Source of the DNA: Paraburkholderia humisilvae
GTDB lineage: Bacteria > Pseudomonadota > Gammaproteobacteria > Burkholderiales > Burkholderiaceae
NCBI RefSeq assembly: GCF_902859855.1
Contig: NZ_CADIKH010000008.1
Span: 183,150-247,149 of the forward strand
Reading direction: 5' to 3'
Length of the DNA: 64,000 nt
Positions 47,223 through 55,621 of this stretch are shown in pieces; within the stretch, counting starts at the first letter, position 1; each line of letters starts with the position of its first letter. The notes beneath the pieces are model-generated. The model searched no databases. It was given only the letters and a program-made list of their open reading frames with translations, and was not told the DNA's origin. The position numbers and the translations under genes were made by a program.

Positions 47223-47934
47223 TAATCCCGATACGTCCTTCTTCGTGTGCCTGATCGCTCCCATGCTCAAGCAATTGGAGCGCATCGCGGGCAGCTCACG
47301 CGGGGAGCACTCGCTTGAAGATCTCAAGTCGGAAGCCTGGATCGCTGCGCAAGAGATACAGGCTGAGTCCGGTGTGGATTTCGAACCCGAAGACGAGCGG
47401 CTACAGAGCGCGATCCTAATTCGCCTGAAAAAGGCATTTGGGCGCTTCGCGAATCGAATGATGAGATTCGCCCTGCAGCTTGACCATGAGGACGTGGGCG
47501 CCGATGGTGATGCACTGCCAAACAGCGTGGCCGCCAGTCTCAGTGGTCCAGACGCATACGAACCCGAAGTAGCAATTGAGCGGGCGCAGGATATCGAGGC
47601 CAGCGCCCTCATACTCGCTGAGCGATTTGCCGAGGCAGTGGCATATTTTCGGACCTTCGAGAATTTCGACAACGACAGGCGGGCCGTTGCAGCGTACCTC
47701 GCGATTCCGATGGCCACGCTTCGAACACGGTTGCGGCGCGCAGAGATAGCCGCGGCAACTCAGACATCGATGTTCGACGGCATCGAAAAGATAGCGAGCG
47801 ACTTCATGCCCAAGCGAGGGTATTGGCTACGTCGTCCGACGACCCGACGCGGTCGATTATTCTGTCTACTCGCGCGAACTATTCAACTTCGCTTGTTGTC
47901 CTCACTTCCGGTCCTGTTTGGAAAATGGCGTTAG
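47215..47934 (+). CDS. Island hypothetical protein, sigma-factor-like helical pattern
   Basis: I do not recognise this gene with confidence. The 239-residue product is helical and acidic for about 200 residues. HSLEDLKSEAWIAAQEI near the N-terminus and DNDRRAVAAYLAIPMATLRTRLRRAEI near residue 175 recall the region 2 and region 4 helices of sigma-70-like proteins, so a DNA-binding role is possible. The last 40 residues (after FMPKRG) are Arg/Leu-rich and unlike the rest, which may mark a frameshift close to the end. The start is uncertain: ATG at 47215 in the palindrome, or ATG at 47263 (MLKQLERI). Its stop nearly meets the convergent YggL-like gene. Confidence 0.6.
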   Translation: MLNNPDTSFFVCLIAPMLKQLERIAGSSRGEHSLEDLKSEAWIAAQEIQAESGVDFEPEDERLQSAILIRLKKAFGRFANRMMRFALQLDHEDVGADGDALPNSVAASLSGPDAYEPEVAIERAQDIEASALILAERFAEAVAYFRTFENFDNDRRAVAAYLAIPMATLRTRLRRAEIAAATQTSMFDGIEKIASDFMPKRGYWLRRPTTRRGRLFCLLARTIQLRLLSSLPVLFGKWR

Positions 47935-48263
47935 TCGTGCCCGTACCAAGCATCCGTCAAAGGATCAACACGGATGGCCGTGAATTCCGCTCGCCCCTCA
48001 AGCCACTGACGCACATATGCTCGCTGCTCTTCGGTTGCGGACTTTCGCTTGCCATCGGCAACGATGTAGCCATCCATATCTCGATTAATGCCACCACCGA
48101 ACAGCATGCCGTTTGCTTCTATGCACTGCTCGAGAAATGCATCGATGAGCGCGTACCGTTGTCCTTCATTGAGCGCCCGCGATAGGTCTGCCGTCACTTG
48201 AAATCCGATCTCCCGGAATTCGCCGATGTGCAATTTTTTGCGCTGGCGTCTGTTGTGCTTCAT
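47931..48263 (-). CDS. YggL-family (DUF469) protein
   Basis: The 110-residue protein matches the YggL/DUF469 pattern: a very basic start (MKHNRRQRKKLHIGEF), GFQVTADLSRAL, then an acidic, aromatic second half (LFGGGINRDMDGYIVADGK, VRQWLEGRAEF). E. coli YggL binds the 50S ribosomal subunit. A copy on a mobile island is unusual, since the gene is normally chromosomal, so it may be an accessory paralogue. It is transcribed leftwards, against the gene on its left. Confidence 0.75.
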   Translation of the reverse strand: MKHNRRQRKKLHIGEFREIGFQVTADLSRALNEGQRYALIDAFLEQCIEANGMLFGGGINRDMDGYIVADGKRKSATEEQRAYVRQWLEGRAEFTAIRVDPLTDAWYGHD

Positions 48264-48367
48264 GATCGCTTGTGGTCAGATTGTTGCCATATTTGATGGC
48301 CAGGTATCGAGATAAAAAATGTCGGTTTCTTTTGAATCGAGAGGTCAGTAAAACCGTCGGGGCATGT

Positions 48368-48611
48368 ATGGGTGCTGCTGCGAAGCACAGGCGAAAGTTT
48401 CTACAGGAGCACAAGGTGTGCGCATTTTGCGGTGGAAAAGAGGCCGCCACTACGATTGAACATTGTCCCCCCGCGGGCAATGTTCCAGTTCCGTCACTGG
48501 CCAGAAGGTTTCGAGTTTCCTGCTTGCAGCTCATGCAACGGAGGCTCGAGCGACGATGACTTACTCGTAGCGATGCTAAGCCACCAACGGAGCATCTCGA
48601 GCGAGCAGTAG
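48368..48611 (+). pseudogene. HNH-endonuclease-like gene with frameshift
   Basis: The first frame reads HRRKFLQEHKVCAFCGGKE and TTIEHCPP, the second PRAMFQFRHWPEGFEFPACSSCNGG. Together they form a zinc-ribbon HNH pattern: CxxC, EHCPP(R), then CxxC. The change of frame falls at a C6 tract (near 48466-48471); removing one C restores a continuous protein. The second frame stops at 48611 after SHQRSISSEQ, shorter than usual relatives. The start is probably the ATG at 48368 (MGAAAKHRR). It could be a true pseudogene, a slippage-controlled gene or a sequencing error. Confidence 0.6.
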
Positions 48612-49009
48612 GCGTTGACGTCAAAACCGTCGCCGGTGGACACGCAGTGAGGCTTGCCATCTCGCCAAAGCTCGATGTCGTCACCGGCTACTCGGGGTCG
48701 ACGTCAGTTGTTCCCGACGGCGCGACAGGGCGCGGTGGGCAGAAGGCCAAGGAGCGGCAATTTGTGGGGGCGCACGCACATGCCCTGTGAAAACGGCGGG
48801 GATATATCACGCTCAGCGACTTCTTAGGGTACTCTCTGTATATACAGATGCGTTCGGAAACGGGGCGTGCTTGGTAACGCTTATGGAGTATTTCCCCAAT
48901 TTTTGACCATATTTGAGTAATATTTCCCGGAAATGTTGAAGTATTCAAGAATGGACGCACATCGGAACCATATATACAATCTCGCATCGAATTGTGAAGC
49001 GGAGATTCC
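48612..49009. other. Intergenic region upstream of toxin-antitoxin pair
   Basis: No gene is supported in this 398-bp stretch. The right part is AT-rich and carries a perfect 13-bp palindrome, ATTTCC-C-GGAAAT (48922-48934), about 75 bp before the toxin start. It is a plausible autoregulatory operator for the toxin-antitoxin promoter. Confidence 0.45.
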
Positions 49010-49324
49010 GTGGCGCAATCTGCTACACCTAACCTACAAATTTCCCCGAGCGTTCAGCAAAAGCTCGCCGGGAAAAAACCGCCAGTCAAACAGGATGAAA
49101 TCCTCCAATGCTTTGCTAACCGGGAGGGAAAATTTCTCCTGGATACTCGGGAGGATCATAAGTCCGATCCTCCAACGCGATGGTTCATCGCGGAGACCAA
49201 CTTTGGTCGGAAGTTGAAGATAGCGTTCATCCCGAGGGGAGCAGTGGTGACCATTCGCACCGCATATGACCCCAATGACGATGAACTACGCATCTACAAC
49301 AAGCACGGTATGCAGACAAACTAA
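49010..49324 (+). CDS. BrnT-like toxin of a type II toxin-antitoxin pair
   Basis: The 104-residue basic protein starts with GTG at 49010 behind GCGGAGA. Segments DEILQCFANREGKFLLDTRE, RWFIAETNFGRKLKIAFI and VVTIRTAYDPNDDELRIYNKHG follow the beta-sheet pattern of BrnT/RelE-like RNases and of a family often labelled ADP-ribosyl-(dinitrogen reductase) hydrolase in databases. It is the first gene of a two-gene unit, with a ribbon-helix-helix partner 14 bp downstream, the toxin-first order of brnTA. RNase activity is inferred from family resemblance only. Confidence 0.65.
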   Translation: MAQSATPNLQISPSVQQKLAGKKPPVKQDEILQCFANREGKFLLDTREDHKSDPPTRWFIAETNFGRKLKIAFIPRGAVVTIRTAYDPNDDELRIYNKHGMQTN

Positions 49325-49338
49325 TGAGGAGTATCGAC

Positions 49339-49746
49339 ATGAGCAAATCCCATAAGATTCAGGCTAGCGACGAAGCTTGGGATGAGGGTCTGCTGGGTCG
49401 TGATGAAGAGTTCGTAGCTGTCGACGATGGGGCCGACTTGGCCGACCTTGACGCCGGCCTGGAGTTGCAGTTGATTTCCATTCGACTGTCAAAAAGTTTG
49501 ATCGAAGACTTCAAGAACATTGCCCAGATTCACGGCCTTGGTTACCAGCCGCTGATGCGGCAAGCACTGCAGCGCTTCGCCGAGGGCGAAAAGAAGATGT
49601 TGTTACAGGCGACTGCCAGCGAGCACATTAAGAATCAGCGGCAACGGGAGTCGGATCGGGCGTCGCAAAAAGCCGCAAAGGCCCGGCAGGCTTCAACCCG
49701 CGCTCCAGCGCCGCAACATCGCCCCAGAGAGAAGAAGGTTGCCTAA
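49339..49746 (+). CDS. BrnA/CopG-like antitoxin
   Basis: The 135-residue protein has an acidic N-terminus (EEFVAVDDGADLADLDAG), a ribbon-helix-helix segment (about residues 47-80, LISIRLSKSLIEDFKNIAQI and GYQPLMRQALQRF) and a long Lys/Arg/Gln tail. The RHH part resembles BrnA-like antitoxins that bind DNA as dimers and cover the toxin. The ATG at 49339 is chosen because GAGGA lies seven bases upstream; an ATG at 49324 overlaps the toxin stop but has no site. The basic tail of about 45 residues is longer than in typical BrnA. A terminator follows directly. Confidence 0.7.
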   Translation: MSKSHKIQASDEAWDEGLLGRDEEFVAVDDGADLADLDAGLELQLISIRLSKSLIEDFKNIAQIHGLGYQPLMRQALQRFAEGEKKMLLQATASEHIKNQRQRESDRASQKAAKARQASTRAPAPQHRPREKKVA

Positions 49747-49753
49747 ATCCATG

Positions 49754-49775
49754 GCCCGCCCGAGCGGGCTTTTTT
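49754..49775 (+). terminator. Rho-independent terminator after toxin-antitoxin pair
   Basis: GCCCGC, loop CCGA, GCGGGC, then TTTTTT: a perfect six-base stem with a six-T run, eight bases after the antitoxin stop. Confidence 0.9.
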
Positions 49776-50157
49776 GTGGTCTTCCCTCTACCGCAATCAC
49801 CTGGTCATGGTCGCTATTGAAGATGACAATGACCGTCAGCCCTTGTCCTGCGTCAATTCATCGAGCGCCTCGGCGCCGACCGGCTACGCGACGTCCGCGA
49901 CCAGCACAACGAGGCCGGTCTCGCGATCGTATTCGAACTGCTTGCGCAATGCGTTGTCGTTTTCCTTGATTCGAATCGCTTCGGTCAGGTTGTGCTGCGC
50001 GCCGAGTGCCGCAATGATCTTCGCAGCGGGCCTGCATAGAAGTGTCCGATCGGACGTATTTCATGAAGTCTACGGAGACCGTCACGTTTCATGTTCAGCT
50101 GAGAGGCATGGACGGCATGAATCTAATCGATGTGCATCGCGAGAATCCAAGGTAAAC
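49776..50157. other. Island right end with a coding-like fragment
   Basis: There is no complete gene in this 382-bp stretch. On the minus strand an open stretch ending at a TAG (49884-49886) reads AAKIIAALGAQHNLTEAI, then KQFEYDRETGLVVLVADVA. It has chromosome-like codon use but no start, so it looks like the 3' remnant of another gene stranded next to attR. Confidence 0.4.
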
Positions 50158-50179
50158 CCTACATCAGCACGATGTCGTA
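50158..50179. repeat. attR-like direct repeat (end of intact rng)
   Basis: This copy is identical to 46624-46645 and covers the last six codons and stop codon of rng, showing that the insertion left the gene intact. Confidence 0.9.
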
Positions 50180-51628
50180 CTGCTCCTGGCTCAGATTCGA
50201 CTCGACCTGCAACGACACCGGTTTGCCGATGAAATCGATCAGCATCGCGAGGTGCTGCGATTCTTCTTCGAGAAACAGGTCAATGACCTGCTGCGACGCG
50301 ACCACGCGAAACTCGCGAGGGTTGAATTGACGCGACTCGCGCAGAATCTCGCGCAGCACGTCGTAGCAGACCGTACGCGCGGTTTTCACCTGTCCTTTGC
50401 CCTGGCACACCGGGCAAGGCTCGCACAGCACATGCGCAAGCGATTCGCGAGTGCGCTTGCGGGTCATCTCGACGAGGCCCAACTGCGAAAAGCCGTTCAC
50501 GGTGACGCGCGTACGATCGCGGGCGAGCGCCTTCTTCAGTTCGGAGAGCACCTGGTCGCGGTGCTCGACGTTTTCCATATCGATGAAATCGATGATGATC
50601 ACGCCGCCCAGGTTGCGTAACCGTAATTGCCGCGCGATCGTATGCGCGGCTTCGAGATTGGTCTTGAAGATCGTGTCGTCGAAGTTGCGCGCGCCCACGT
50701 AGCCGCCGGTGTTGACGTCGATCGTCGTCATCGCTTCGGTCTGGTCGATCACCAGATAGCCGCCCGACTTCAGGTCCACGCGCCGCGACAACGCGCGCTG
50801 AATTTCCGTCTCGATGTTGTACAGATCGAACAGCGGCCGTTCGCCGGGGTAGTGATGCAGCTTGGCCAGCACGGCCGGCGTGAACTCCGTCGCGAATTCC
50901 GACAGCATCTGGAACGTCTCGCGCGAATCGACCTGAATGCGCGTCGTATCGTCGTTGACGAAATCGCGCAGCACCCGCTGCGCGAGGTTCAGGTCCTGAT
51001 ACAGCAGGCTGGTCGGCGGCAAGCGCTGCGACTGCGACTGGATCGTCGCCCATGTCTTGCGCAGATACGCAACGTCGGCCGCGAGTTCCTCGCCGGTTGC
51101 GTCTTCGGCGATCGTGCGCACGATATAGCCGCCTTTCTCATCGACCGGCAGCACCGAGGTGAGCCGCGCGCGGATCGCTTCGCGTTCGGCTTCGCTTTCG
51201 ATCTTCTGCGAGATACCGATATGCGGTTCCTGCGGCAAATAGACGAGCGTGCGACCGGCGATGCTGACTTGCGTCGACAGCCGCGCGCCCTTCGTGCCGA
51301 TCGGGTCCTTGACCACCTGCACCATCAGCGTCTGGCCTTCGAATACGATTTTTTCGATCGGCTGATGCGGCGCATTCTGCTGCGGTTCTCCGGCGATGCG
51401 CGGATGCCAGATATCGGCGACATGCAGGAACGCCGCGCGTTCGAGGCCGATATCGATGAACGCCGACTGCATGCCCGGCAGCACGCGGACGACCTTGCCG
51501 AGATACACATTGCCGACCCGCCCGCGCGATAGCGTGCGTTCGACATGAAGCTCCTGTACGGCGCCTTGCTGGACCAACGCAACACGCGTCTCCTGCGGCG
51601 TGACGTTGATCAGGATTTCTTCGTTCAT
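50159..51628 (-). CDS. rng: Ribonuclease G
   Basis: RNase G matures the 5' end of 16S rRNA and decays some mRNAs. The 489-residue protein has the N-terminal S1 RNA-binding domain (GRVGNVYLGKVVRVLPGMQSAF split across the fold), the RNase E/G catalytic core with IDVNTGGYVG and VIIIDFIDME carrying the metal Asp residues, and the zinc-link CEPCPVCQGKG. There is no C-terminal degradosome scaffold, which separates it from RNase E. It lies 9 bp after maf in a leftward operon. The island described above sits immediately behind its stop codon. Confidence 0.95.
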   Translation of the reverse strand: MNEEILINVTPQETRVALVQQGAVQELHVERTLSRGRVGNVYLGKVVRVLPGMQSAFIDIGLERAAFLHVADIWHPRIAGEPQQNAPHQPIEKIVFEGQTLMVQVVKDPIGTKGARLSTQVSIAGRTLVYLPQEPHIGISQKIESEAEREAIRARLTSVLPVDEKGGYIVRTIAEDATGEELAADVAYLRKTWATIQSQSQRLPPTSLLYQDLNLAQRVLRDFVNDDTTRIQVDSRETFQMLSEFATEFTPAVLAKLHHYPGERPLFDLYNIETEIQRALSRRVDLKSGGYLVIDQTEAMTTIDVNTGGYVGARNFDDTIFKTNLEAAHTIARQLRLRNLGGVIIIDFIDMENVEHRDQVLSELKKALARDRTRVTVNGFSQLGLVEMTRKRTRESLAHVLCEPCPVCQGKGQVKTARTVCYDVLREILRESRQFNPREFRVVASQQVIDLFLEEESQHLAMLIDFIGKPVSLQVESNLSQEQYDIVLM

Positions 51629-51637
51629 GGTTTTGTT

Positions 51638-52267
51638 CTAGAAGTCGATGCGCGCCGCGCGCAGCAGCGCGGCGGTCTCAAAGAGCGGCAAACCCATGAT
51701 ACCCGAATAGGACCCGTCAATATGTTCGATGAACTCGGCGGCGCGCCCCTGCACGCCGTATGCACCGGCTTTGCCGAGCGGCTCGCCGCTGGACGCGTAG
51801 CGCGCGAGTGCGTCTCGCGTGACCGCGGCGAAGCGCACGCGCGACGTGCAGAGCGTGGCGGGCAATGGCACACCGGACGCGTCGACGACTGCCACCGCGG
51901 TTAGCACTTCGTGATCGCGACCGGCGAGGCGGCTGAGCATTGCCACGGCATCGCTAGCGTCGCGTGGCTTGCCGAGGATCGCGTCATCGATCGTGACGGT
52001 TGTGTCGGCAACCAGAATCGGCGCGGCCGCGTGGCCGCTCGCCTCGAGGCGGGCACGCGCCGCCTGCGCCTTCAGCACGCACACGCGCATCACGTATGCA
52101 TGCGCGGACTCGCCGGGGAACTCGGCTTCGAGCGCTTCGGCGTCTTCGTCCGGGCGTGGCAGCAGCAGTTCGTAGCGCACGCCGAGCTGCCGCAGCAGCT
52201 CCTGCCGGCGCGGACTCTGCGACGCGAGATAAACGAACGGATAAGAAACCTTGGACGACGTCGGCAT
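51638..52267 (-). CDS. maf: Maf/YhdE-family nucleotide pyrophosphatase
   Basis: Maf proteins hydrolyse non-canonical or canonical NTPs (dTTP/UTP for YhdE type) and slow septation when in excess. The 209-residue protein begins with the family motif [22 protein letters not shown], then [16 protein letters not shown] with the catalytic Asp, and ends with EYIDGS-like [14 protein letters not shown]. Start [11 protein letters not shown] adds a few residues to the core. It is 9 bp upstream of rng, a conserved pair. Confidence 0.93.
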   Translation of the reverse strand: MPTSSKVSYPFVYLASQSPRRQELLRQLGVRYELLLPRPDEDAEALEAEFPGESAHAYVMRVCVLKAQAARARLEASGHAAAPILVADTTVTIDDAILGKPRDASDAVAMLSRLAGRDHEVLTAVAVVDASGVPLPATLCTSRVRFAAVTRDALARYASSGEPLGKAGAYGVQGRAAEFIEHIDGSYSGIMGLPLFETAALLRAARIDF

Positions 52268-52476
52268 GAACGGATCCTGGCAAACGGTTGGAAGAGGGGT
52301 AACAGCGTGTTCTACCGCGGTGAATAGCGGTCACACGCGGCCGCTGCAACGCATTAGAACAGATGCGTCGCCGCTCCGTTGCGGTCGTTGGACATCGGTG
52401 ACAAGCAAAACGAAAGCGATTGGTGGGCGCTACAGGCGCGCTGCATGAGCGCGGCCCATTGCGCCGCCGCCCGCCC

Positions 52477-52947
52477 TCACGCGCGGTGGTACGGATGATT
52501 CTGCGTAATGGTCCACGCGCGATAGAGCTGTTCGGCGAGCAGCACGCGCACCATCGCGTGCGGCAGCGTCAGGCTCGACAGCCGCAACAGCAGGTCGGCG
52601 CGCGCTTTCAGTGCGGGATCGAGCCCGTCGGCGCCGCCGATCACGAAGGCGATATCGCGGCCGTCCTGCTGCCACTCCGGCAGCGCGGCGGCCAGCTGCA
52701 TGGTTGTCCAGTCCTTGCCGCGCTCGTCGAGTGCGACGATGCGCGCATGTTTGGGCAATGCGGCTTCGATGCGCAGCCGTTCAGCGGCCATCACGCTGTC
52801 GGCGGGACGGCCCGATGAGCGCTGCTCCGGTTTGATTTCGCGCAGTTCGACGCGCAGCTCGGGCGGCATGCGCTTCGCGTACTCGTCGAAGCCGGCGGCG
52901 ATCCAGTCGGGCATTTTGTGACCGACGGCGAGGATGTGCAGTTTCAT
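52477..52947 (-). CDS. rlmH: 23S rRNA (pseudouridine(1915)-N3) methyltransferase
   Basis: RlmH methylates pseudouridine 1915 in helix 69 of 23S rRNA. The 156-residue SPOUT enzyme shows the start [28 protein letters not shown], the SAM-binding knot [13 protein letters not shown] and the invariant C-terminus [18 protein letters not shown]. The length is exactly family-typical. The ATG at 52947 is used; the frame runs upstream to 53094 without relatedness. It follows rsfS, the usual order. Confidence 0.96.
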   Translation of the reverse strand: MKLHILAVGHKMPDWIAAGFDEYAKRMPPELRVELREIKPEQRSSGRPADSVMAAERLRIEAALPKHARIVALDERGKDWTTMQLAAALPEWQQDGRDIAFVIGGADGLDPALKARADLLLRLSSLTLPHAMVRVLLAEQLYRAWTITQNHPYHRA

Positions 52948-52990
52948 CAGGAACGGGCAAGGCGCCGCGCGGCGCGCGCACGCCGGGCGG

Positions 52991-53449
52991 TCAGTGGCGG
53001 CGTGCGGGCGCCCGTCGCGTGGGACGGGCGAGCGCCTCGTCGGGTTCGTCTTCGTCGAGCGGCTCGTTCGGCTCCGCGCCACTGAAGGCGCCAAACGGGC
53101 TCGACCTGGCGAGTTTGATGCGCACCGGCTTGTCGCCCCAGATTTCCTCGAGGTTGTAGTACTGGCGCAGCGCCGGCTGCAGGATATGCACGACGACGTC
53201 GCCGCAGTCGACCAGCACCCATTCGCCGATGTCCTCGCCTTCGGTGCTGATGATGTCGCCGCCAGCGTCTTTCACCTTCTCGCGCACGCTGGAGGCGAGC
53301 GCTTTCGTCTGCCGGTTCGACGTGCCGCTCGCGATGATCACGCGGTCGAACAGCTCGGTCAGGTGGCTGGTGTTGAACACCTTGATATCGTGTGCCTTGA
53401 CGTCTTCGAGCGCGTCGACGATCGTGCGTTGCAGCTTGCGTATATCCAT
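52991..53449 (-). CDS. rsfS: Ribosome silencing factor RsfS
   Basis: RsfS binds ribosomal protein uL14 and blocks subunit joining in starvation. The 152-residue protein has the conserved core [53 protein letters not shown] and YYNLEEIWG. After the core comes an extra tail of about 40 residues ([17 protein letters not shown] then Arg-rich), longer than the 105-residue E. coli protein and probably disordered. The ATG at 53449 immediately follows the nadD stop (53452), an operon seen in most bacteria. Confidence 0.94.
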   Translation of the reverse strand: MDIRKLQRTIVDALEDVKAHDIKVFNTSHLTELFDRVIIASGTSNRQTKALASSVREKVKDAGGDIISTEGEDIGEWVLVDCGDVVVHILQPALRQYYNLEEIWGDKPVRIKLARSSPFGAFSGAEPNEPLDEDEPDEALARPTRRAPARRH

Positions 53450-53451
53450 TT

Positions 53452-54186
53452 TTACGATTGGTAGAGGTGATGTTGAACAATATAGTCCCACACTGGCGCG
53501 GGAATCTGACTTTCCGGTCCGGTGTCGGGTCCGGCGTTCGTGCCCCGGTTTGCCAGCCGCTCGCGTAACCGCGTGCGGATGTCGGTCGCGGACACATCGA
53601 ACGCGAGCGTTGTATCGATCAGCAAACGGCCTGCCGGCGTCGCGCGCAGCACGTCGGCGTTCGCTGAGCGAGCGGCAATCGCGGCGGTGACGTCGGGAGC
53701 CGCCGACGCCGGATCGAAGCCGGGGCGCGTGGCCGCGCAGATATGCGCGTAGTTGAACAGGTGCTGCCAGTCGTGCCACGTATCGAGGCGCACCAGCTGG
53801 TCCGCGCCGATCAGCAGCGACAGCGATGCATCGGCGCCTTCGCGCTCGCGCCAGCGCCGCAGCGTGTCGACCGTGTAGGTTGGACCGTCATGCTCGATCT
53901 CGTCGGTCGCGACCGTGACCGCGACGCCCAGCAGGTTCAGTGCACCCGCAGCGGCGCGAGTCATCGCGAGACGATCGGGCGCCGCCGATACGCCGGCCTT
54001 TTGCCATGGCTGTCCGGCCGGCAGCAGGATCAGATCGGTGAGTTGCAGCACGTCGGCGAAACGCCGCGCGAGCGCGAGGTGGCCGTTATGGATCGGGTCG
54101 AACGTGCCCCCGAGCAGGCCGACGCGGCGCGCGCACGGCGCAGCGGAAGGGGCGGAGGGCGAATCAGACGGCACAGCGGAAGTCAT
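53452..54186 (-). CDS. nadD: Nicotinate-nucleotide adenylyltransferase
   Basis: NadD makes deamido-NAD from nicotinate mononucleotide and ATP. The 244-residue protein has the adenylyltransferase signature [19 protein letters not shown] with the HxGH-type motif, [17 protein letters not shown], and [11 protein letters not shown] (the ISxTxIR motif). The start at 54186 gives a Ser/Pro-rich N-terminal extension of about 20 residues; an upstream ATG at 54297, overlapping the hemF stop, is possible but adds only low-complexity sequence. Confidence 0.93.
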   Translation of the reverse strand: MTSAVPSDSPSAPSAAPCARRVGLLGGTFDPIHNGHLALARRFADVLQLTDLILLPAGQPWQKAGVSAAPDRLAMTRAAAGALNLLGVAVTVATDEIEHDGPTYTVDTLRRWREREGADASLSLLIGADQLVRLDTWHDWQHLFNYAHICAATRPGFDPASAAPDVTAAIAARSANADVLRATPAGRLLIDTTLAFDVSATDIRTRLRERLANRGTNAGPDTGPESQIPAPVWDYIVQHHLYQS

Positions 54187-54287
54187 AGGCGTCGCAGGAT
54201 GAGCGGTCGGAGTCAGCGCGGATTGCTCCGCGACCCGGTCGGCCGACCGCCTTGCTCGCGGGTCGCCCGATGCGGCATCGGATTCGT

Positions 54288-55211
54288 TCAGACCCATTCG
54301 CGCGGCACGAGGAAGTCGGTGTGCAGGCGCGCCTCGGGCGTGCCCGGCTCCGGTTGCCAGTCGTAGCGCCAGTTCGCGACCGGCGGCATGGACATCAGGA
54401 TCGACTCGGTGCGTCCGCCGCTTTGCAGCCCGAACAGTGTGCCACGGTCGAACACCAGGTTGAACTCGACGTAGCGGCCGCGCCGGTATGCCTGGAATGC
54501 GCGCTGTGCTTCGCCGTACGGCTGCGCGCGGCGTCTTTCGACGATCGGCAGATACGCGTTCAGGAATGCATCGCCCACGCTCTTCACCATCGCGAACGAC
54601 TGCTCGAAGCCCGACTCCGCATAGTCGTCGAAGAAAATGCCGCCGATGCCGCGCGCTTCGTTACGATGCTTCAGGAAGAAATAGTCATCGCACCAGCGTT
54701 TGAAACGCGGGTACAGATCCGCGCCGAATGGCTGCAGCGCGTCGCGGCAGACGCGGTGAAAATGCTGCGCGTCGTCCTCGTAGCCGTAATAGGGCGTCAG
54801 ATCCATTCCGCCGCCGAACCAGAACACCGGTGCTTCGCCTTCCTTCGTCGCGATCAGCATGCGCACGTTCATATGCACGGTCGGGCAGTACGGATTGTGC
54901 GGATGCAGCACGAGCGACACACCTGCCGCTTCGAAGCCGCGGCCCGCCAGTTGCGGCCGCAGCGCGCTTGCCGAAGCGGGCAGCGCGTCGCCGGCGACGT
55001 CCGAAAAGCCGATGCCCGCGCGCTCGAAAAACTGGCCGCCTTCAAGCATGCGCGTGCAGCCGCCGCCGCGCAGCTTGCCACCTGGGGCGCGCTGCCAGTC
55101 GTCGGTCGAAAACGGGGTGCCGTCGAATGCGCCAAGCGCATCGGCGATGCGGGTTTGCAGGCCTTGCAGCCAGCTGCGCACGGCCACTGCGTCGAAAGTC
55201 GAATCTGTCAT
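54288..55211 (-). CDS. hemF: Oxygen-dependent coproporphyrinogen III oxidase
   Basis: HemF decarboxylates coproporphyrinogen III to protoporphyrinogen IX with oxygen, in the cytoplasm. The 307-residue protein shows the family segments [47 protein letters not shown] (the PROSITE-type signature) and [24 protein letters not shown]. Length and motifs are standard. It is in the usual purD-hemF-nadD order, with 410 bp between purD and hemF. Confidence 0.96.
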   Translation of the reverse strand: MTDSTFDAVAVRSWLQGLQTRIADALGAFDGTPFSTDDWQRAPGGKLRGGGCTRMLEGGQFFERAGIGFSDVAGDALPASASALRPQLAGRGFEAAGVSLVLHPHNPYCPTVHMNVRMLIATKEGEAPVFWFGGGMDLTPYYGYEDDAQHFHRVCRDALQPFGADLYPRFKRWCDDYFFLKHRNEARGIGGIFFDDYAESGFEQSFAMVKSVGDAFLNAYLPIVERRRAQPYGEAQRAFQAYRRGRYVEFNLVFDRGTLFGLQSGGRTESILMSMPPVANWRYDWQPEPGTPEARLHTDFLVPREWV

Positions 55212-55621
55212 CGGTTTGTGGGGCGCCGCGCGTCATTCAGGTCGCGGCGGATGGTTCGTCAAAAGGAAAAGGCAGGTAAAACGCAGCACAAGTGCCGGCA
55301 AGGCCCCGCGCGCATCGCACGGCGCCTTGCGTCGGGGCGAACGGACGGTCGCGGTGTCCAATCGGTGCCATCGGTGCCATCGGTGCCAATTGGCGCCAGG
55401 CGGTGGCTGCCGATCGGCGGCGCTCAGACGGCGATCGCCCATCGCGCAACCGCGCTCCGTTCATCTCGTGACTGAGCGAAGTGTAGCGCCGGCAGGGCGA
55501 TCGGGTACTCACAACGTGGCCAGAAAGCGGTGGCCGGCCACGGTGCGCGGCGGCAGCGTCTGTGCGGATTCGTGTTGTCCTGTGCGATCCCGCCGGACGC
55601 TGCCGAGGTGCGTGCCTGTGG
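55212..55621. other. Intergenic region between purD and hemF
   Basis: This 410-bp stretch holds a 9-bp tandem repeat (55362-55388), the probable hemF promoter, and a loose inverted repeat GGCAGCGTC/GACGCTGCC (55552-55560 with 55596-55604) just after the purD stop that may act in termination. No gene is supported. Confidence 0.45.
55362..55388. repeat. Tandem repeat, three copies of TCGGTGCCA
   Basis: Three perfect 9-bp units lie about 150 bp upstream of the hemF start. Such unit numbers vary easily between strains. Confidence 0.9.

Larger units (their letters stand above)
46624..50179. mobile_element. Small genomic island in the 3' end of rng, integrase lost
   Basis: A 22-bp direct repeat bounds a 3.5-kb segment. 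The right copy is the true end of rng including its stop codon; the left copy is an orphan piece of rng (QYDIVLM plus stop). Insertion in the 3' end of a conserved gene with restored coding sequence is typical of tyrosine-recombinase islands. The content is AT-richer than the surroundings and consists of accessory genes: a DUF4224-like remnant, an unknown gene, a YggL-like gene, an HNH remnant and a toxin-antitoxin pair. No intact integrase is present, so the element is probably fixed or mobilised only in trans. Confidence 0.82.

Noticed and set aside
46752..47225. A 157-codon plus-strand frame in the island
   Set aside because: The opposite strand carries recognisable DUF4224-like fragments, and the plus-strand product has no coherent pattern.
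48688..48987. A 99-codon minus-strand frame before the toxin gene
   Set aside because: It has no ribosome site or family resemblance and covers the AT-rich likely promoter region.
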